64,000 bases of DNA from Kribbella sindirgiensis (GCF_004331435.1 NZ_SJKA01000023.1:47445-111444), one strand, 5' to 3'. Positions 26,045-35,697 are shown, counted from the stretch's first letter. Made by a program: numbers and translations. Notes: generated from the letters alone by a model not told the origin.

Positions 26045-27823
26045 TTAGCTTCTGAGGAAGTCCTCAAGGCCGTGCAAGTCGTCGGTGTTGATGTAGTCGA
26101 CGTTCGCGGCGACGAGTTCACGCCACAGGGCCTCGCGGGCGGCGCCCGGTACGTCGGGAGTCGCCCAGAAGCGGACCTTGTAGCCGGCGTGGTGCGCGGT
26201 GACCACAAGGTCGTGCAGCTTGGTCTTCTCGGCCTCGGGCATGGGGCCGACGCCCTGCCAGGTGAAGACGTTCGTCCAGTTGTCGCTGACGAGCGGCATC
26301 AGGGACGCCGGCATCCCCGACTGCAGGTCGGCGAGGCGGCCGTCGTACCCGGCGTAGCGGAGCTTCTGCGCCTTCATGTCGTCCAGCGGGCGGTTGCCGC
26401 TGATCACCGAGGTGACAGCACCCTTCAGCACCCGTCCATCGACGAAGATCGTGCTGATCCCGCGGTACTTCGCCAGCGCCTTGTCGACTGCGGCGTACGT
26501 CGACGGTCCGTCGCTCTTGATGTCGATCAGCAACTGGAACCCGCCACCGCGCTTGTACACCTGACCGTGGTTCTCGCGGACCCGGTCCGCCAGCGGCTTC
26601 AGGTACAGGCTCTCCAGCGTGCGGCCGGGCTTCGCGTCCTCCAGGTCGTGAGCGACACGGAGCTCACCGTCGATCAGCCACACGTCCGCCTCGACACTGT
26701 TGAACCCACGGTCCAGTGCGTCCTGCAGTGGCCGACGGTGGTCGTAGTCGTTGTGCGCGTGCGCCGACGGCAGCGCCCGGACGGCCGGTGCGTCGTACGA
26801 CTTCGGCAGCTTGAAGTGGTTGGTGCGTGCGACGTCCCGCACCCGGTCCGGGTAGTCGCTGATGATCCCGTCGACGCCCTTGTCGATCAGCGACTGCATC
26901 GTCGCCGGGTCGTCCACGGTCCACGGGATCACCTTCATCCCGGCCGCGTGCGCCGACTTCACCATGTCCGCGGTGACGTACGGCCTGTACGTCGGGTCGG
27001 TGACCTTCCCGTCCTGCGGGAAACCGTGCACCGGCGAGATCGCGGCCGCACCGAACGACTTGGTCGCCTTGACCAGGTCACCGCCGAAGTCGTCGATGTC
27101 GAGACCGCCCAGCCACGGCGACTTGCCCGGCTGGCCGACCTGCAGGAAGTCGTAGTTCGTCAGCGCGACCAGCGGCAGCCGCGGCATCACCTGGCGCATC
27201 CGCATCAGCGAACCCCAGTCGAAGCTCTGGATCGTCACCTGCCGGGCGATGTTCGCCCGGCGGATCTCCTGGGCGACCACCTGGACGAACTGCTCGCGCG
27301 GCGCGGTCTCCGACGGCGCACCGGCCTCGACCTTGGTCTCGATGTTCAGCTTCACGCCGTACGCGTGGAAACGGTGCACGAGCGCGAACACGTCCCGCAG
27401 CTCAGGCATCCGGGCACCCGGGTCGGGCTGCTGGCCGGGGAAGTTCGGCAGCGTCTGCGAGCCGCAGTCGAGCTGCTTCACCTGCTTCAGCGACAACGTG
27501 TTGATGAACTTGCCGACGTACGGGTATTCCGGGTCGCCCGGCGTGTACGGCGCGGTGTCGCGGCACTTGCTGCCCGTGACCTTGCGGTCGTGGGTCACCA
27601 CGGCGTACCCGTCCTGGGTGATCTGGACGTCGAGCTCCAGCGTGCTGACGCCGAGCTCGAGACCGTGCGAGAACGACGCGATCGTGCTCTCCACGGTCAG
27701 ACCGAGCCCACCGCGATGGGCCTGGATGTCGAAGTCACCACGTGCGGCAGCGGCCGGGACGGCCGGAAGCAGCAGTCCGGCGATCAGCGCGCACGGGAGA
27801 AGCGCGCGGGGAAGGCGGCGCAT
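26045..27823 (-). CDS. Secreted two-domain glycerophosphodiester phosphodiesterase
   Basis: 592 aa from ATG 27823. The signal peptide is MRRLPRALLPCALIAGLLLP followed by AVPAAAARG. Domain 1 (residues ~30-300) is a GDPD TIM barrel: IQAHRGG, STLELDVQITQDGYAVVTHD and the C-terminal GVDGIISDYPDRV. Domain 2 (~330-592) begins ALPSAHAHNDYDHRRPLQDALDRGFNSVEADVWLI and resembles the PI-PLC-like AIM6 family. Both keep an H...E-D-(V/W) metal set. Likely exported to release glycerol phosphate from phosphodiesters. The fusion is longer than usual single-domain GDPDs (~250-380 aa). Confidence 0.85.
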   Translation of the reverse strand: MRRLPRALLPCALIAGLLLPAVPAAAARGDFDIQAHRGGLGLTVESTIASFSHGLELGVSTLELDVQITQDGYAVVTHDRKVTGSKCRDTAPYTPGDPEYPYVGKFINTLSLKQVKQLDCGSQTLPNFPGQQPDPGARMPELRDVFALVHRFHAYGVKLNIETKVEAGAPSETAPREQFVQVVAQEIRRANIARQVTIQSFDWGSLMRMRQVMPRLPLVALTNYDFLQVGQPGKSPWLGGLDIDDFGGDLVKATKSFGAAAISPVHGFPQDGKVTDPTYRPYVTADMVKSAHAAGMKVIPWTVDDPATMQSLIDKGVDGIISDYPDRVRDVARTNHFKLPKSYDAPAVRALPSAHAHNDYDHRRPLQDALDRGFNSVEADVWLIDGELRVAHDLEDAKPGRTLESLYLKPLADRVRENHGQVYKRGGGFQLLIDIKSDGPSTYAAVDKALAKYRGISTIFVDGRVLKGAVTSVISGNRPLDDMKAQKLRYAGYDGRLADLQSGMPASLMPLVSDNWTNVFTWQGVGPMPEAEKTKLHDLVVTAHHAGYKVRFWATPDVPGAAREALWRELVAANVDYINTDDLHGLEDFLRS

Positions 27824-27941
27824 GAGGGGGTGTGTCCTTCCGGAGGGGTCAATGGGCGGAACGCTCCTGAGGCTGTCTCCCACAGGAATACCCACGTCCT
27901 CGCGAAGGTAGCCGACAAGCGGCCCACCGGTTACCAGACAG

Positions 27942-28664
27942 CTACGGGGCGGAGGTGATCCGACGTACCGACTGGCTCTCCGCGGTGATGTGGCCGTCTT
28001 TGAAGGCTTTGTCGAGGGTGCCTTCGGTGCGGTGGGTGAGGGTTATGTCTATGGGGCAGGTTGTGGGTGGCTTGATGCCGGGGGTTGGTGTTGTCGTGGT
28101 TGGGCGGATCGAGCCGGCGGGGATGGTGGCCGACGTGCGGGCCGGCTCCAGCTCGAGGGTGCCGGATTGGATGCAGTCGCCGGCCCAGGTGAGAATCGAC
28201 GGCTCGTCGGAGGGCTGGGGGCCGAAGCGGATCGGGATCGCGGCGCGGCGGGAGTACGTCGTACCGGCCAGGGGAGCGGTCAGTCGTACGCGATCGGGGA
28301 GCTTGACCGTCGATCGCGGAGCAGAGTCGTCGTCCTTCCCGCGGGTGAGATTGAACGTGATCTCGGTCCCCGCGTCGACCACACCGTCCAGCTGCCCGTC
28401 GTAGTCGGTGACTCCCGCGGAGCGGTGATGCTTGAGCGTGACGTCCTTACCGCCACCGGACGACGTGACCGACTCGCCGTCGCCGAGCTCGACGAAGGTG
28501 AGCGTGCCGACCCGGTACGACGCGCTCACGCGCGCGGCGTCCGCGGTTTCGGGCAGCGTGACGACGTAGTTGGCGGTGATCCCGCTGGTCCGGATGTCCT
28601 TCGAGTCAACCGTCGAACATCCGGCCAGGACCGCGACGAGCGCTAGGGCGGCGATTCGCTTCAC
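27942..28664 (-). CDS. Lipoprotein, unknown function
   Basis: 240 aa. The N-terminus MKRIAALALVAVLAGCSTVD has a clear lipobox LAGC. The rest is beta-rich with Thr/Pro-rich parts (IRPTTTTPTPGIKPPTTC) and two further Cys (GDC, TTCP) that may pair. No family recognised. It is transcribed toward the GDPD gene, 118 bases away, and lies 46 bases downstream of the ABC exporter genes. Confidence 0.65.
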   Translation of the reverse strand: MKRIAALALVAVLAGCSTVDSKDIRTSGITANYVVTLPETADAARVSASYRVGTLTFVELGDGESVTSSGGGKDVTLKHHRSAGVTDYDGQLDGVVDAGTEITFNLTRGKDDDSAPRSTVKLPDRVRLTAPLAGTTYSRRAAIPIRFGPQPSDEPSILTWAGDCIQSGTLELEPARTSATIPAGSIRPTTTTPTPGIKPPTTCPIDITLTHRTEGTLDKAFKDGHITAESQSVRRITSAP

Positions 28665-28710
28665 AGTCAGTGAAGCTAGCAGCGCCAGGGGTTAGGGATC
28701 GTCGGTACAA

Positions 28711-31368
28711 CTACTCATACTGCAGTGCCTGGAGTGGATCCAGTTTCGCGGCGCGGCGGGCCGGCCAGATGGCGGCGATGATGCCGACGACGACCGAGAC
28801 GACGGCGAAGGCGATCAGTTGGCCGGCCGGGACGGTGAAGCTGATCTCGTCCAGCCGTGCGGCCAGTAGCGACGCCAGTACCAGGCCGAGGACGATCCCG
28901 ATCACCGCGCCGATCAACGCCGTCATCACCGATTCCTGCCGGATCATCCGTTTCACCTGCCCGCGGGTCAGGCCGATCGCGCGCAGCATGCCGAGCTCGC
29001 GGGTCCGCTCGAAGACGGTCAGGACCAGGGTGTTCACAATGCCGAACAGGCTCACCAGGACCGACAGTGCCAGCAGCACGTAGAGCACGTTCAGCAAGCT
29101 CTTGATGCCGTCGGTCTGGTTGTCCTTGAACTGCTCGATGGTCACGGCCTTGGCGTTCGGGAACGACGCCAGGGCGGCGTTCAGCGCGTCGGTGTTGGCC
29201 GCCGTCACGCCACCTTCGATGTTCAGGAAGCTGTAGAGGTTCTGCGGCTGGGTGGTCGTGGAGTCGAAGGTGCCGGTCGAGATCGTCACGTTGCCGAACG
29301 GCGACCCGCCCGCCGGCGGCTTGAAGACGCCGCGCACCGTGAGTTGCAGCAGCTTCCCGGTCACCGTCTGCAGCCGGAAGGTCGAGCCCAGGGTGAGCGA
29401 GTGCTCGTCCGCGTACCCGGAGTCGACGATCGCGCCGTCCGCGCCCAGCTCGGACAGCGACGCCTGCGAGCCGGACCGCCAGTCGAACCGGAGCAGCTTG
29501 GGCGCTGTCTCATCGATCGCGGTGACCGAGATCGTCTTGTCGAAGGCCCGCGCCTGCCCGGCGCGGACACTCGTCAGCTCGGTCACCGACGGCACCTTCG
29601 CGGCCGCCGCGGCGACCGTCGGCGGCAACGGGCTGAAGTTGTTCTGCGCGGTGATCGCGTAGTCGGAGCTGGAGATCTTGTCGACCGCGTCCTCGAACGG
29701 CTTGATGATCCCGGCGCCGAGGGTGGCGACGAGCGTGACCAGCGCCAGCCCGATCATCAGCGCCGCGGCGGTCGACGCCGTACGGCGAGGGTCGCGGCGG
29801 CTGTTCTGCCCGCCGAGCGCCACCGCGGGGCGATCCGGGAGTACGCCGGGGAACTCGGCCCGACGCCCGAACATCCGGCGGATCAGCCACAACGGGAACA
29901 GAACGAACGGCCACGCGATCGCGGTCAGTACGACGACGGACCAGCGCGCGACCGGATCCGACACGGCGGCCATCGGCCGGACGAGCCGCGCGGAGAACGC
30001 CGCGATGCCGATGAACAACAGCAGGACGCCGAGGCCGAGCAGGATCAGCAGCGTTCTGGTCGCCAGACCGTCGACGAACAGCCCGGCCAGGATCGTTCCG
30101 ACGCCCACCACGGCCACCACCACGGCACCGGCCGACCGATACCTGTGGAACCGTCCGGGCGGCAACACCGCGCCTTCGCGGACGGCGGCGATCGGCGGTA
30201 CGCGCGTGGCGCGCATGGCGGGCCGCAGACTCGCCAGCACGGTCACGACCACGCCGACGAGGAGCGCGACGACGACGGTCCGCGTCCGGAACTCCAGGCC
30301 GTTGTTCGGCAGGGTGAATCCGATCGCGTCGAACAGCTTGAACAGCCCGGTCGCGATCGCGAGCCCGAGGAACAGCCCGGCGACGGCCGAGACGATGCCG
30401 GTCACCAGCGCCTCGAGCACGACCGTGCCGAGGATCTGCTTGCGCGCGGCGCCGAGGGTCCGCAACGTCGCGAACTCGCGGGTGCGCTGGGCGATCGTGA
30501 TCGACAACGAGTTCGCGATCACGAACGAGCCGACGAACAACGCGATCCCGCCGAACACCAGCAGGAACGTCTGCAGGAAGCTCAGGAACGCACTCGTCCC
30601 GGCGGCGTCCTCGGCGGCCTGGTCCTCCGCACTGCGGACCTGGGTCGCGGGCGGCAGGATCTTCTGGACCGCCGCGAGCAACTGCGGCCGGTCGACACCC
30701 TGCTTGGCGGCGATCAGGATCTGGTCCAGCTTCCCGGTCTTGTCGAACAGCCGTTGCGCCGTACCGAGGTCGAAGCCGGCCAGGGTCGCACCGCCGATGG
30801 ACGAGACCGCCCCGAAGCTCACCAGTCCGGAGATCCGCGTCGTTTCCACCGCGCCGCGGGCCTGGACGCCGATCGTGTCGCCGGCCTGGAAGCCCTTCTC
30901 GGCGGCGGTCTTCGTGTCGATGACCACCTCGTCGGCTGCGGGCCAGGCGCCCTTGACCAGCGTGAGCGAATTGAACTGTGGCAGCGACGGATCGACGCTG
31001 AAACCGAGGTTCGGCGCGCCGCCGAAAACGATCGCCTTGCCGTCCTTGCCGATCAGTTGCGCCTCACCGCTCACGGCTCCGCCGGCGGCGCCCACCTCCG
31101 GAAGCTCGCGGACCTTCTGCAGCAGGTCGGCCGCGAACGGCGGCGCCGTCTGGGTCCCGTCCTCGGACAGGTCGAACGCGGACTTCCCGGTGATCGCGGC
31201 GTCGGTGTTCTTGTAGTTCTGGCTGAAGATCGAGTCGAACGCACTGGAGATCGAGTCGGTCAGGACGTAGGTGCCGGAGATCAGCGAGACGCCGAGGACG
31301 ATGCCGATCGCGGTCAACGCCGTCCGGAGCTTGCGAGCGAGCAGTCCCTGCAGCGCGAACCTGATCAC
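28711..31368 (-). CDS. ABC transporter permease, FtsX/MacB type
   Basis: 885 aa. The N-terminal segment LLARKLRTALTAIGIVLGVSLISGTYV is the typical first membrane helix, followed by a large extracytoplasmic domain (~60-255), FtsX core helices (~260-400), a central pair, a second extracytoplasmic domain (~550-740) and a second FtsX core (LNVLYVLLALSVLVSLFGIVNTLVLTVFERTRELGMLRAIGL). Two fused FtsX repeats make the full permease. ATG overlaps the ATPase stop (ATGA), forming an exporter pair for lipids, peptides or lipoproteins; cargo unknown. Confidence 0.9.
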   Translation of the reverse strand: MIRFALQGLLARKLRTALTAIGIVLGVSLISGTYVLTDSISSAFDSIFSQNYKNTDAAITGKSAFDLSEDGTQTAPPFAADLLQKVRELPEVGAAGGAVSGEAQLIGKDGKAIVFGGAPNLGFSVDPSLPQFNSLTLVKGAWPAADEVVIDTKTAAEKGFQAGDTIGVQARGAVETTRISGLVSFGAVSSIGGATLAGFDLGTAQRLFDKTGKLDQILIAAKQGVDRPQLLAAVQKILPPATQVRSAEDQAAEDAAGTSAFLSFLQTFLLVFGGIALFVGSFVIANSLSITIAQRTREFATLRTLGAARKQILGTVVLEALVTGIVSAVAGLFLGLAIATGLFKLFDAIGFTLPNNGLEFRTRTVVVALLVGVVVTVLASLRPAMRATRVPPIAAVREGAVLPPGRFHRYRSAGAVVVAVVGVGTILAGLFVDGLATRTLLILLGLGVLLLFIGIAAFSARLVRPMAAVSDPVARWSVVVLTAIAWPFVLFPLWLIRRMFGRRAEFPGVLPDRPAVALGGQNSRRDPRRTASTAAALMIGLALVTLVATLGAGIIKPFEDAVDKISSSDYAITAQNNFSPLPPTVAAAAAKVPSVTELTSVRAGQARAFDKTISVTAIDETAPKLLRFDWRSGSQASLSELGADGAIVDSGYADEHSLTLGSTFRLQTVTGKLLQLTVRGVFKPPAGGSPFGNVTISTGTFDSTTTQPQNLYSFLNIEGGVTAANTDALNAALASFPNAKAVTIEQFKDNQTDGIKSLLNVLYVLLALSVLVSLFGIVNTLVLTVFERTRELGMLRAIGLTRGQVKRMIRQESVMTALIGAVIGIVLGLVLASLLAARLDEISFTVPAGQLIAFAVVSVVVGIIAAIWPARRAAKLDPLQALQYE

Positions 31369-32102
31369 TGCAGGTCCATCGTGTCGATGATCTGCAGGAT
31401 CTCGTGCTGGCTGGACCGCCCGGTCTCCTTCACGATCTCGCCGTCGGCCAGGTACAGCACCCGGTCGGCCATCGCGGCCGCCTTGGCGTCGTGCGTCACC
31501 ATCACCGTCGTCTGCCCGTACTCCTCGACCGACGACCGCATCAGCGTCAGGATCTCGCCGCTGGTCCGGGAGTCGAGGTTGCCGGTCGGCTCGTCAGCGA
31601 ACACCACGGTCGGCCGTGACACCAGCGCCCGGGCGATCGCGACGCGCTGCTGCTGGCCGCCGGACAGTTCGGCCGGCCGGTGCGTCAGGCGGTCGGCGAG
31701 GCCGACGCGCCGGACGAGATCGTCGAAGAACCCGGAATCCGGCTTCTCCCCGGCGATCGTCAGCGGCAGCACGATGTTGTCCCGCGCGCTGAGCATCGGC
31801 AGCAGGTTGAAGAACTGGAAGATGAAGCCGATGTGCTGACGGCGGAGCTTCGTGAGCGCGTCGTCGCCCAGCGTCGTGATCTCGATACCGTCGATCATCA
31901 CCGAGCCCGACGTCGGCCGGTCCAGCCCGGCCAGGATGTGCATCAGCGTCGACTTCCCCGACCCCGACGGCCCCATCACCGCCGTCAGTTGGCCGGCCTC
32001 GATCTCCACGTCCACCCCGTGCAACGCACGGACCGCTGTGTCACCTTCGCCGTACACGCGCACCACACCCTGCGCGTGCACCACTGAAACTGTCCCCACC
32101 AT
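31365..32102 (-). CDS. ABC transporter ATP-binding protein, MacB/LolD type
   Basis: 245 aa from ATG 32102, with GGGGAGGG about 10 bases upstream. Walker A GPSGSGKST, Q-loop FIFQFFNLLP, signature LSGGQQQRVAIARAL, Walker B VVFADEPTGNLD and switch VTHDAKAAAMADRV are all present. It powers the FtsX-type permease encoded in the overlapping downstream gene. The open frame extends ~109 codons upstream without domain content. Confidence 0.93.
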   Translation of the reverse strand: MVGTVSVVHAQGVVRVYGEGDTAVRALHGVDVEIEAGQLTAVMGPSGSGKSTLMHILAGLDRPTSGSVMIDGIEITTLGDDALTKLRRQHIGFIFQFFNLLPMLSARDNIVLPLTIAGEKPDSGFFDDLVRRVGLADRLTHRPAELSGGQQQRVAIARALVSRPTVVFADEPTGNLDSRTSGEILTLMRSSVEEYGQTTVMVTHDAKAAAMADRVLYLADGEIVKETGRSSQHEILQIIDTMDLQ

Positions 32103-32429
32103 GGCCGATCGCCCTCCCCGGCTGATCAGCGGCCCCCCAGTCGACCGGTCAACAACTCCCCCCGAGTCTGCTCGCCTTCGCGCTGAACCGATAGAGGGTT
32201 TACCCCGGTCCCTACCCTGAGCCGCAGCGCCTGCGTGGCGCGCGTGGGGAGAAGATGGTGCCGGACCGGGAAGCGCCTCACGGCGCGTGGCCGCTCGTAG
32301 CGGCTTAATTTGGGACCCGGGGCTTGCACCGGCCCGACACCTCGAACAGTGTAGCGGGTGCTCAAACCCCTTGTCCTGTGGGGTTTCCAGGCCGCGAGAC
32401 GCCATAACACCGGTTGGCGCCGGGCGCAA
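32103..32429. other. Intergenic region between two same-strand genes
   Basis: 327 bases with no supported gene. It holds the upstream sequence of the ABC operon (near 32103-32220) and a hairpin at 32364-32386 that may end the 32430 gene. The rest shows nothing recognisable. Confidence 0.4.
32364..32386 (-). terminator. Hairpin terminator
   Basis: AAACCCC (32364-32370) pairs with GGGGTTT (32380-32386) around a 9-base loop, 44 bases past the stop of the minus-strand gene at 32430. Confidence 0.5.
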
Positions 32430-33044
32430 CTACCAGAGGTTTCCGGCGCGTTCGGCGCGGGCCGCGGTCTGCAACTGGTCGGCGGTCTCGACCAGTTTCG
32501 ACGCGGACAGCACCTGGTCGTGGCCGTCGTCGGCGAGGTGGGCCCGGCCGGTTGCGACGATCCGCGCGAACGCGGCCGCGCGCTCCAGGGTGGTCGCGAA
32601 ATCACCGGTCGCGACACCCCGGAGTACGGCGTCGACCATGTCCCGCACCTCGGCCGGTCCGGGTGGCTCGGCGACTCCGGCGACGACCGCGTGCACCTCG
32701 GCGTACTTGCGGCCGCCGGCGAACTCGCGGGACACGGCCTCGGCGTTCGAGTGCACCCAGGACCGGAGGACGTACAGCCGCCAGAGCGCCCCCGGCAGCG
32801 AGTCCGCGGGGGAGTCGGACCACAGTTCGGCGAGCTCGTCGAGACCGTACTCGTCGGCGAGCTTCACCACCCGCGCATGCACGTCGGTGTCCTCGGACTT
32901 GCGCACCCCGCGGACCAGCAGTTCGGCGGTCCGGTGCGCGGCCTCGGTCACGGTGGCCGGATCGGCGGCACCGGGCAGCGACTCGAACAGCTTGTTACCG
33001 GGCAGGATCGGCCGGCGCGGGTTCGGGGTACTCACGGCCTCCAT
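32430..33044 (-). CDS. Hypothetical helical protein
   Basis: 204 aa from ATG 33044. Almost wholly alpha-helical: VTEAAHRTAELLVRGVRKSEDTDVHARVVKLADEYGLDELAELW, then LWRLYVLRSWVHSNAEAVSREFAGG and a C-terminal helix ending RAERAGNLW. It resembles an actinobacterial family of unknown function; no catalytic or DNA-binding motif is seen. GTG 33035 is an alternative start. It is divergent from the 33121 gene. Confidence 0.65.
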   Translation of the reverse strand: MEAVSTPNPRRPILPGNKLFESLPGAADPATVTEAAHRTAELLVRGVRKSEDTDVHARVVKLADEYGLDELAELWSDSPADSLPGALWRLYVLRSWVHSNAEAVSREFAGGRKYAEVHAVVAGVAEPPGPAEVRDMVDAVLRGVATGDFATTLERAAAFARIVATGRAHLADDGHDQVLSASKLVETADQLQTAARAERAGNLW

Positions 33045-33120
33045 GGTGCCTGACCGACCGCGCCACCGCATGCCGACGCGGTGCAGTCAGTCGACCCGGT
33101 GCAGTCAGTACGCTCGACGT

Positions 33121-33510
33121 ATGGCGACCGCGGGGAAACCGAACGGCAAGTTGGCCAAGAATCTGGTCAAGTACGGCGTGCGGTACGGGCCGCTCGTCGT
33201 GGAGGCGGTCCGGCACGGCCGAGAGCCCGCGCAGCAGGCGGTGCAGGCCGCCTGGGCGAAGCGGGTCGCGCGGCGGAAGGCCGTCGAGCACGCGCTGACC
33301 GTGCGCGAGGGGTCCCTGCTGAAGGTGATCAAGGACGGTCAGGCGATCTTCTTCGTGTTCTCCGGCGACGCGATCGTGACGACGTACCCCGCCGTACCGC
33401 AGAGCAGCTATCCCGAGCTGCTGCGGCACGCGGACCTCGACAAGCGCGAGCCGGCCGTCGTCCTGGCGGCGCGCCGACAGCGGATGCCCAAGGTCCGCCG
33501 GAAACGTTGA
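33121..33510 (+). CDS. Small basic hypothetical protein
   Basis: 129 aa. The basic N-terminal half (KLAKNLVKYGVRYGPLVVEAVRHGREPAQQAVQAAWAKRVARRKAVEHA) is followed by a beta-rich segment LLKVIKDGQAIFFVFSGDAIVTTYPAV and a very basic tail. Function unknown. TACGCT lies 6-7 bases before ATG, so the transcript is probably leaderless. Just upstream GGTGCAGTCAGT is directly repeated. Confidence 0.65.
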   Translation: MATAGKPNGKLAKNLVKYGVRYGPLVVEAVRHGREPAQQAVQAAWAKRVARRKAVEHALTVREGSLLKVIKDGQAIFFVFSGDAIVTTYPAVPQSSYPELLRHADLDKREPAVVLAARRQRMPKVRRKR

Positions 33511-33592
33511 CGCGGGCGTAACATTCCGGACCCGGCCGGGCAACAGGCGGCACGCAGAGTGGAGAGACGTTTCCACGAGGGAGGGCGTCCGC

Positions 33593-34705
33593 ATGCTCTG
33601 GAAGATCAGGACCGAACTCGCCGACCGGCCCGGTGCGCTGGCCGAACTCGCTGCACGGTGTGGTGCGGACGACATCAACATCCTTCACCTGGAGGTCTTC
33701 ACCTCCGAGACGGGCGCGGTCGACGAGCTGGTCGTCTCGACCGGTGTCGGCTGGACCGCCGACGACCTGACCGCGCTGGTCGCGGAGGCCGGGTGTGTCC
33801 GTACGACGGTCCGCCCGTGCCAGGCCGACGTACTCCATGACGCGCCGACGCGGTACCTGCGCGCCGTACTGCGGCTGATCGACGACCCGGTGTCGGTCGA
33901 CGACGAGCTGGGCACGTTGCAGGGGTTCGACGAGTACACGCCGGCCGAATGGGCCCGTGCGGACGTGCTGGTCGAGATCGCCGGCCGGCTGGCCGAGCGG
34001 CTCGACACGCCGGAGGGTCCGCGGCCCGGGAACGGCGGCGTACCCGAGCTGCGGACCGCGACCGTCGAGGACGCCGGCGCCGTCGTCGCGATGCACGAGC
34101 GGTGCTCGTACGAGAGCCGCACCCGGCGGTACCACGTGCCGATGCCGAAGCTCACCTCCCGCACCGCACGGCACCTGTCCGCTCCGGCCGGGGGCGTGTC
34201 GATCGTTGCCTGTGTCGACGATGCCGTGATCGGGATGGCCACGGCGGCGCCGTGGGAGGAGCTGGGCAGTACGACGATGGAGGTCGCCGTACTGGTCGAG
34301 GACGGCTGGCAGGGACAGGGACTCGGGCTGCGGCTGCTGCGTCAGGTCGTGCAGGAGGCCCGCGCGCTCGGGGCGGACCGGGTGGTCTGCATGGTGCAGC
34401 CGGAGAACCACGCGATGCTCCGGACCTTGGAGCGTTTGCGGATGCGGTCCAGGGTGGTTCGGGACGGCGACAGTCTGATGGTGAGTGTCGCACTGTCCGA
34501 CCGGAGCCTGTCACATGCGGTGGATCGGCTGCCTGTGCAATATCGTCATACGCGTGCCACCCCTTCCCACCGGTCGGAACCCACACGGTCTGCTGGTCAA
34601 CCTGCCCGCGAGCACGCGCTCGCCGCTCTTTCAGCTCTTCAGCCGATTTCTGATCGCGCTGGGGCTGCTGACGTTGATGGTGCTGATCGTGGTGGTCGAC
34701 CGTGA
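33593..34705 (+). CDS. ACT-domain/GNAT N-acetyltransferase fusion
   Basis: 370 aa, ATG after GGGAGGGCGTCCGC. Residues 1-75 are an ACT domain (ELADRPGALAELAARCGADDINILHLEVF), a ligand sensor usually for amino acids. Residues ~150-305 are a GNAT domain: VAVLVEDGWQGQGLGLRLLRQVV is the acetyl-CoA binding motif. This pairing suggests amino-acid-regulated protein or metabolite acetylation, as in some mycobacterial acetyltransferases. The conserved fold ends near residue 305, but the frame stays open for 65 more residues, running 152 bases into the channel gene. Confidence 0.8.
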   Translation: MLWKIRTELADRPGALAELAARCGADDINILHLEVFTSETGAVDELVVSTGVGWTADDLTALVAEAGCVRTTVRPCQADVLHDAPTRYLRAVLRLIDDPVSVDDELGTLQGFDEYTPAEWARADVLVEIAGRLAERLDTPEGPRPGNGGVPELRTATVEDAGAVVAMHERCSYESRTRRYHVPMPKLTSRTARHLSAPAGGVSIVACVDDAVIGMATAAPWEELGSTTMEVAVLVEDGWQGQGLGLRLLRQVVQEARALGADRVVCMVQPENHAMLRTLERLRMRSRVVRDGDSLMVSVALSDRSLSHAVDRLPVQYRHTRATPSHRSEPTRSAGQPAREHALAALSALQPISDRAGAADVDGADRGGRP

Positions 34706-35627
34706 CGGGTACAAGGACAGTTACGACGGCAGCGTCGACCTGATCGACAGCATCTACTACGCGACTGTCACGCTCACCACGACCGGGTACGGCGACATCA
34801 CGCCGGTGACACCCACCGCCCGGCTGGTGAACGCCTTCATCGTCACTCCGCTGCGGATCTCGTTCCTGGTGGTTCTGGTCGGTACGACACTGGAAGTGCT
34901 GGCCAACGAGGGTCGCCGGATCATGCGCGACACGCGCTGGAGGAAACGGATGAAGGACCACACCATCGTCGTCGGCTACGGCACCAAGGGCCGCGCTGCC
35001 GTGCAGACCCTGATCAGCAACGGGGTGAAGCGGGACAGCATCGTCGTGATCGACCCGCGGGCCCAGGCGATCGGTGACGCGGGCAACGACCAGATGGCCG
35101 CGTTCCACGGCGACGCGACGAACCGGACGGTGCTGCGGCGCGCCGAGGTGATGACCGCGCGCGAGGTGATCGTGACGACCGACCGGGACGACTCGGCGGT
35201 CCTGGTGACGCTGGCGGTGCGGCAGCTGAACGCGAACGCGCATGTCGTGGTCGCGGTTCGCGAGGAGGACAACGTGCCGCTGCTTCGGCAGAGCGGCGCG
35301 GACGCCGTCGTCACCTCGTCGGAGGCGGTCGGCCGGCTGCTCGGCCTGTCCGCGGTCAGCCCGAACCTCGGCGAGGTGATGGAGGACCTCCTCACGTACG
35401 GCGAGGGGCTCGAGGTCGCCGAGCGCCCGGTCCTCGGCCGCGAGGTCGGCAAGCCACCGTCCGCCGTACCGGACCGGGTCGTGTCGGTGGTCCGCGACGG
35501 CAAGGTGCACCGCTACTACGACTCGAACGTCTCGGTCCTGGCCGCCGGCGACAAACTCATCGTCGTCCGCCCGGCCAAAGAAACCCCCTGGGCCGAACGC
35601 CCCGGCGCCGACGAGGACGACGAGTAG
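34554..35627 (+). CDS. Potassium channel with TrkA-N (RCK) domain
   Basis: 357 aa from GTG 34554. Two membrane segments (FLIALGLLTLMVLIVVV and TARLVNAFIVTPLRISFLVVLVGTTLEVL) flank the pore TLTTTGYGDI, the K+ selectivity signature. The cytoplasmic RCK domain starts HTIVVGYGTKGRAAVQTL with a Rossmann GYGTKG and ends with a TrkA-C-like region (DRVVSVVRDGKVHRYYDSNVSVLAAGDKLIVVR). It forms a ligand-gated K+ channel of the MthK/GsuK type. The start lies within the preceding acetyltransferase frame. Confidence 0.88.
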   Translation: MPPLPTGRNPHGLLVNLPASTRSPLFQLFSRFLIALGLLTLMVLIVVVDRDGYKDSYDGSVDLIDSIYYATVTLTTTGYGDITPVTPTARLVNAFIVTPLRISFLVVLVGTTLEVLANEGRRIMRDTRWRKRMKDHTIVVGYGTKGRAAVQTLISNGVKRDSIVVIDPRAQAIGDAGNDQMAAFHGDATNRTVLRRAEVMTAREVIVTTDRDDSAVLVTLAVRQLNANAHVVVAVREEDNVPLLRQSGADAVVTSSEAVGRLLGLSAVSPNLGEVMEDLLTYGEGLEVAERPVLGREVGKPPSAVPDRVVSVVRDGKVHRYYDSNVSVLAAGDKLIVVRPAKETPWAERPGADEDDE

Positions 35628-35697
35628 CCCTTCCGTCGTACGGCCGTCGTGCTTAGAGTCGGAATGCCTGGGGGACTGGTTCTGGCAGGGGGCGGTC

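Noticed and set aside
25832..27958. 708-aa plus-strand ORF
   Set aside because: Antisense to the GDPD gene; no recognisable motif.
29344..31839. 831-aa plus-strand ORF
   Set aside because: Antisense to the intact MacB-type permease and ATPase; Arg/Asp/Gln-rich with no domain, a GC-bias shadow.
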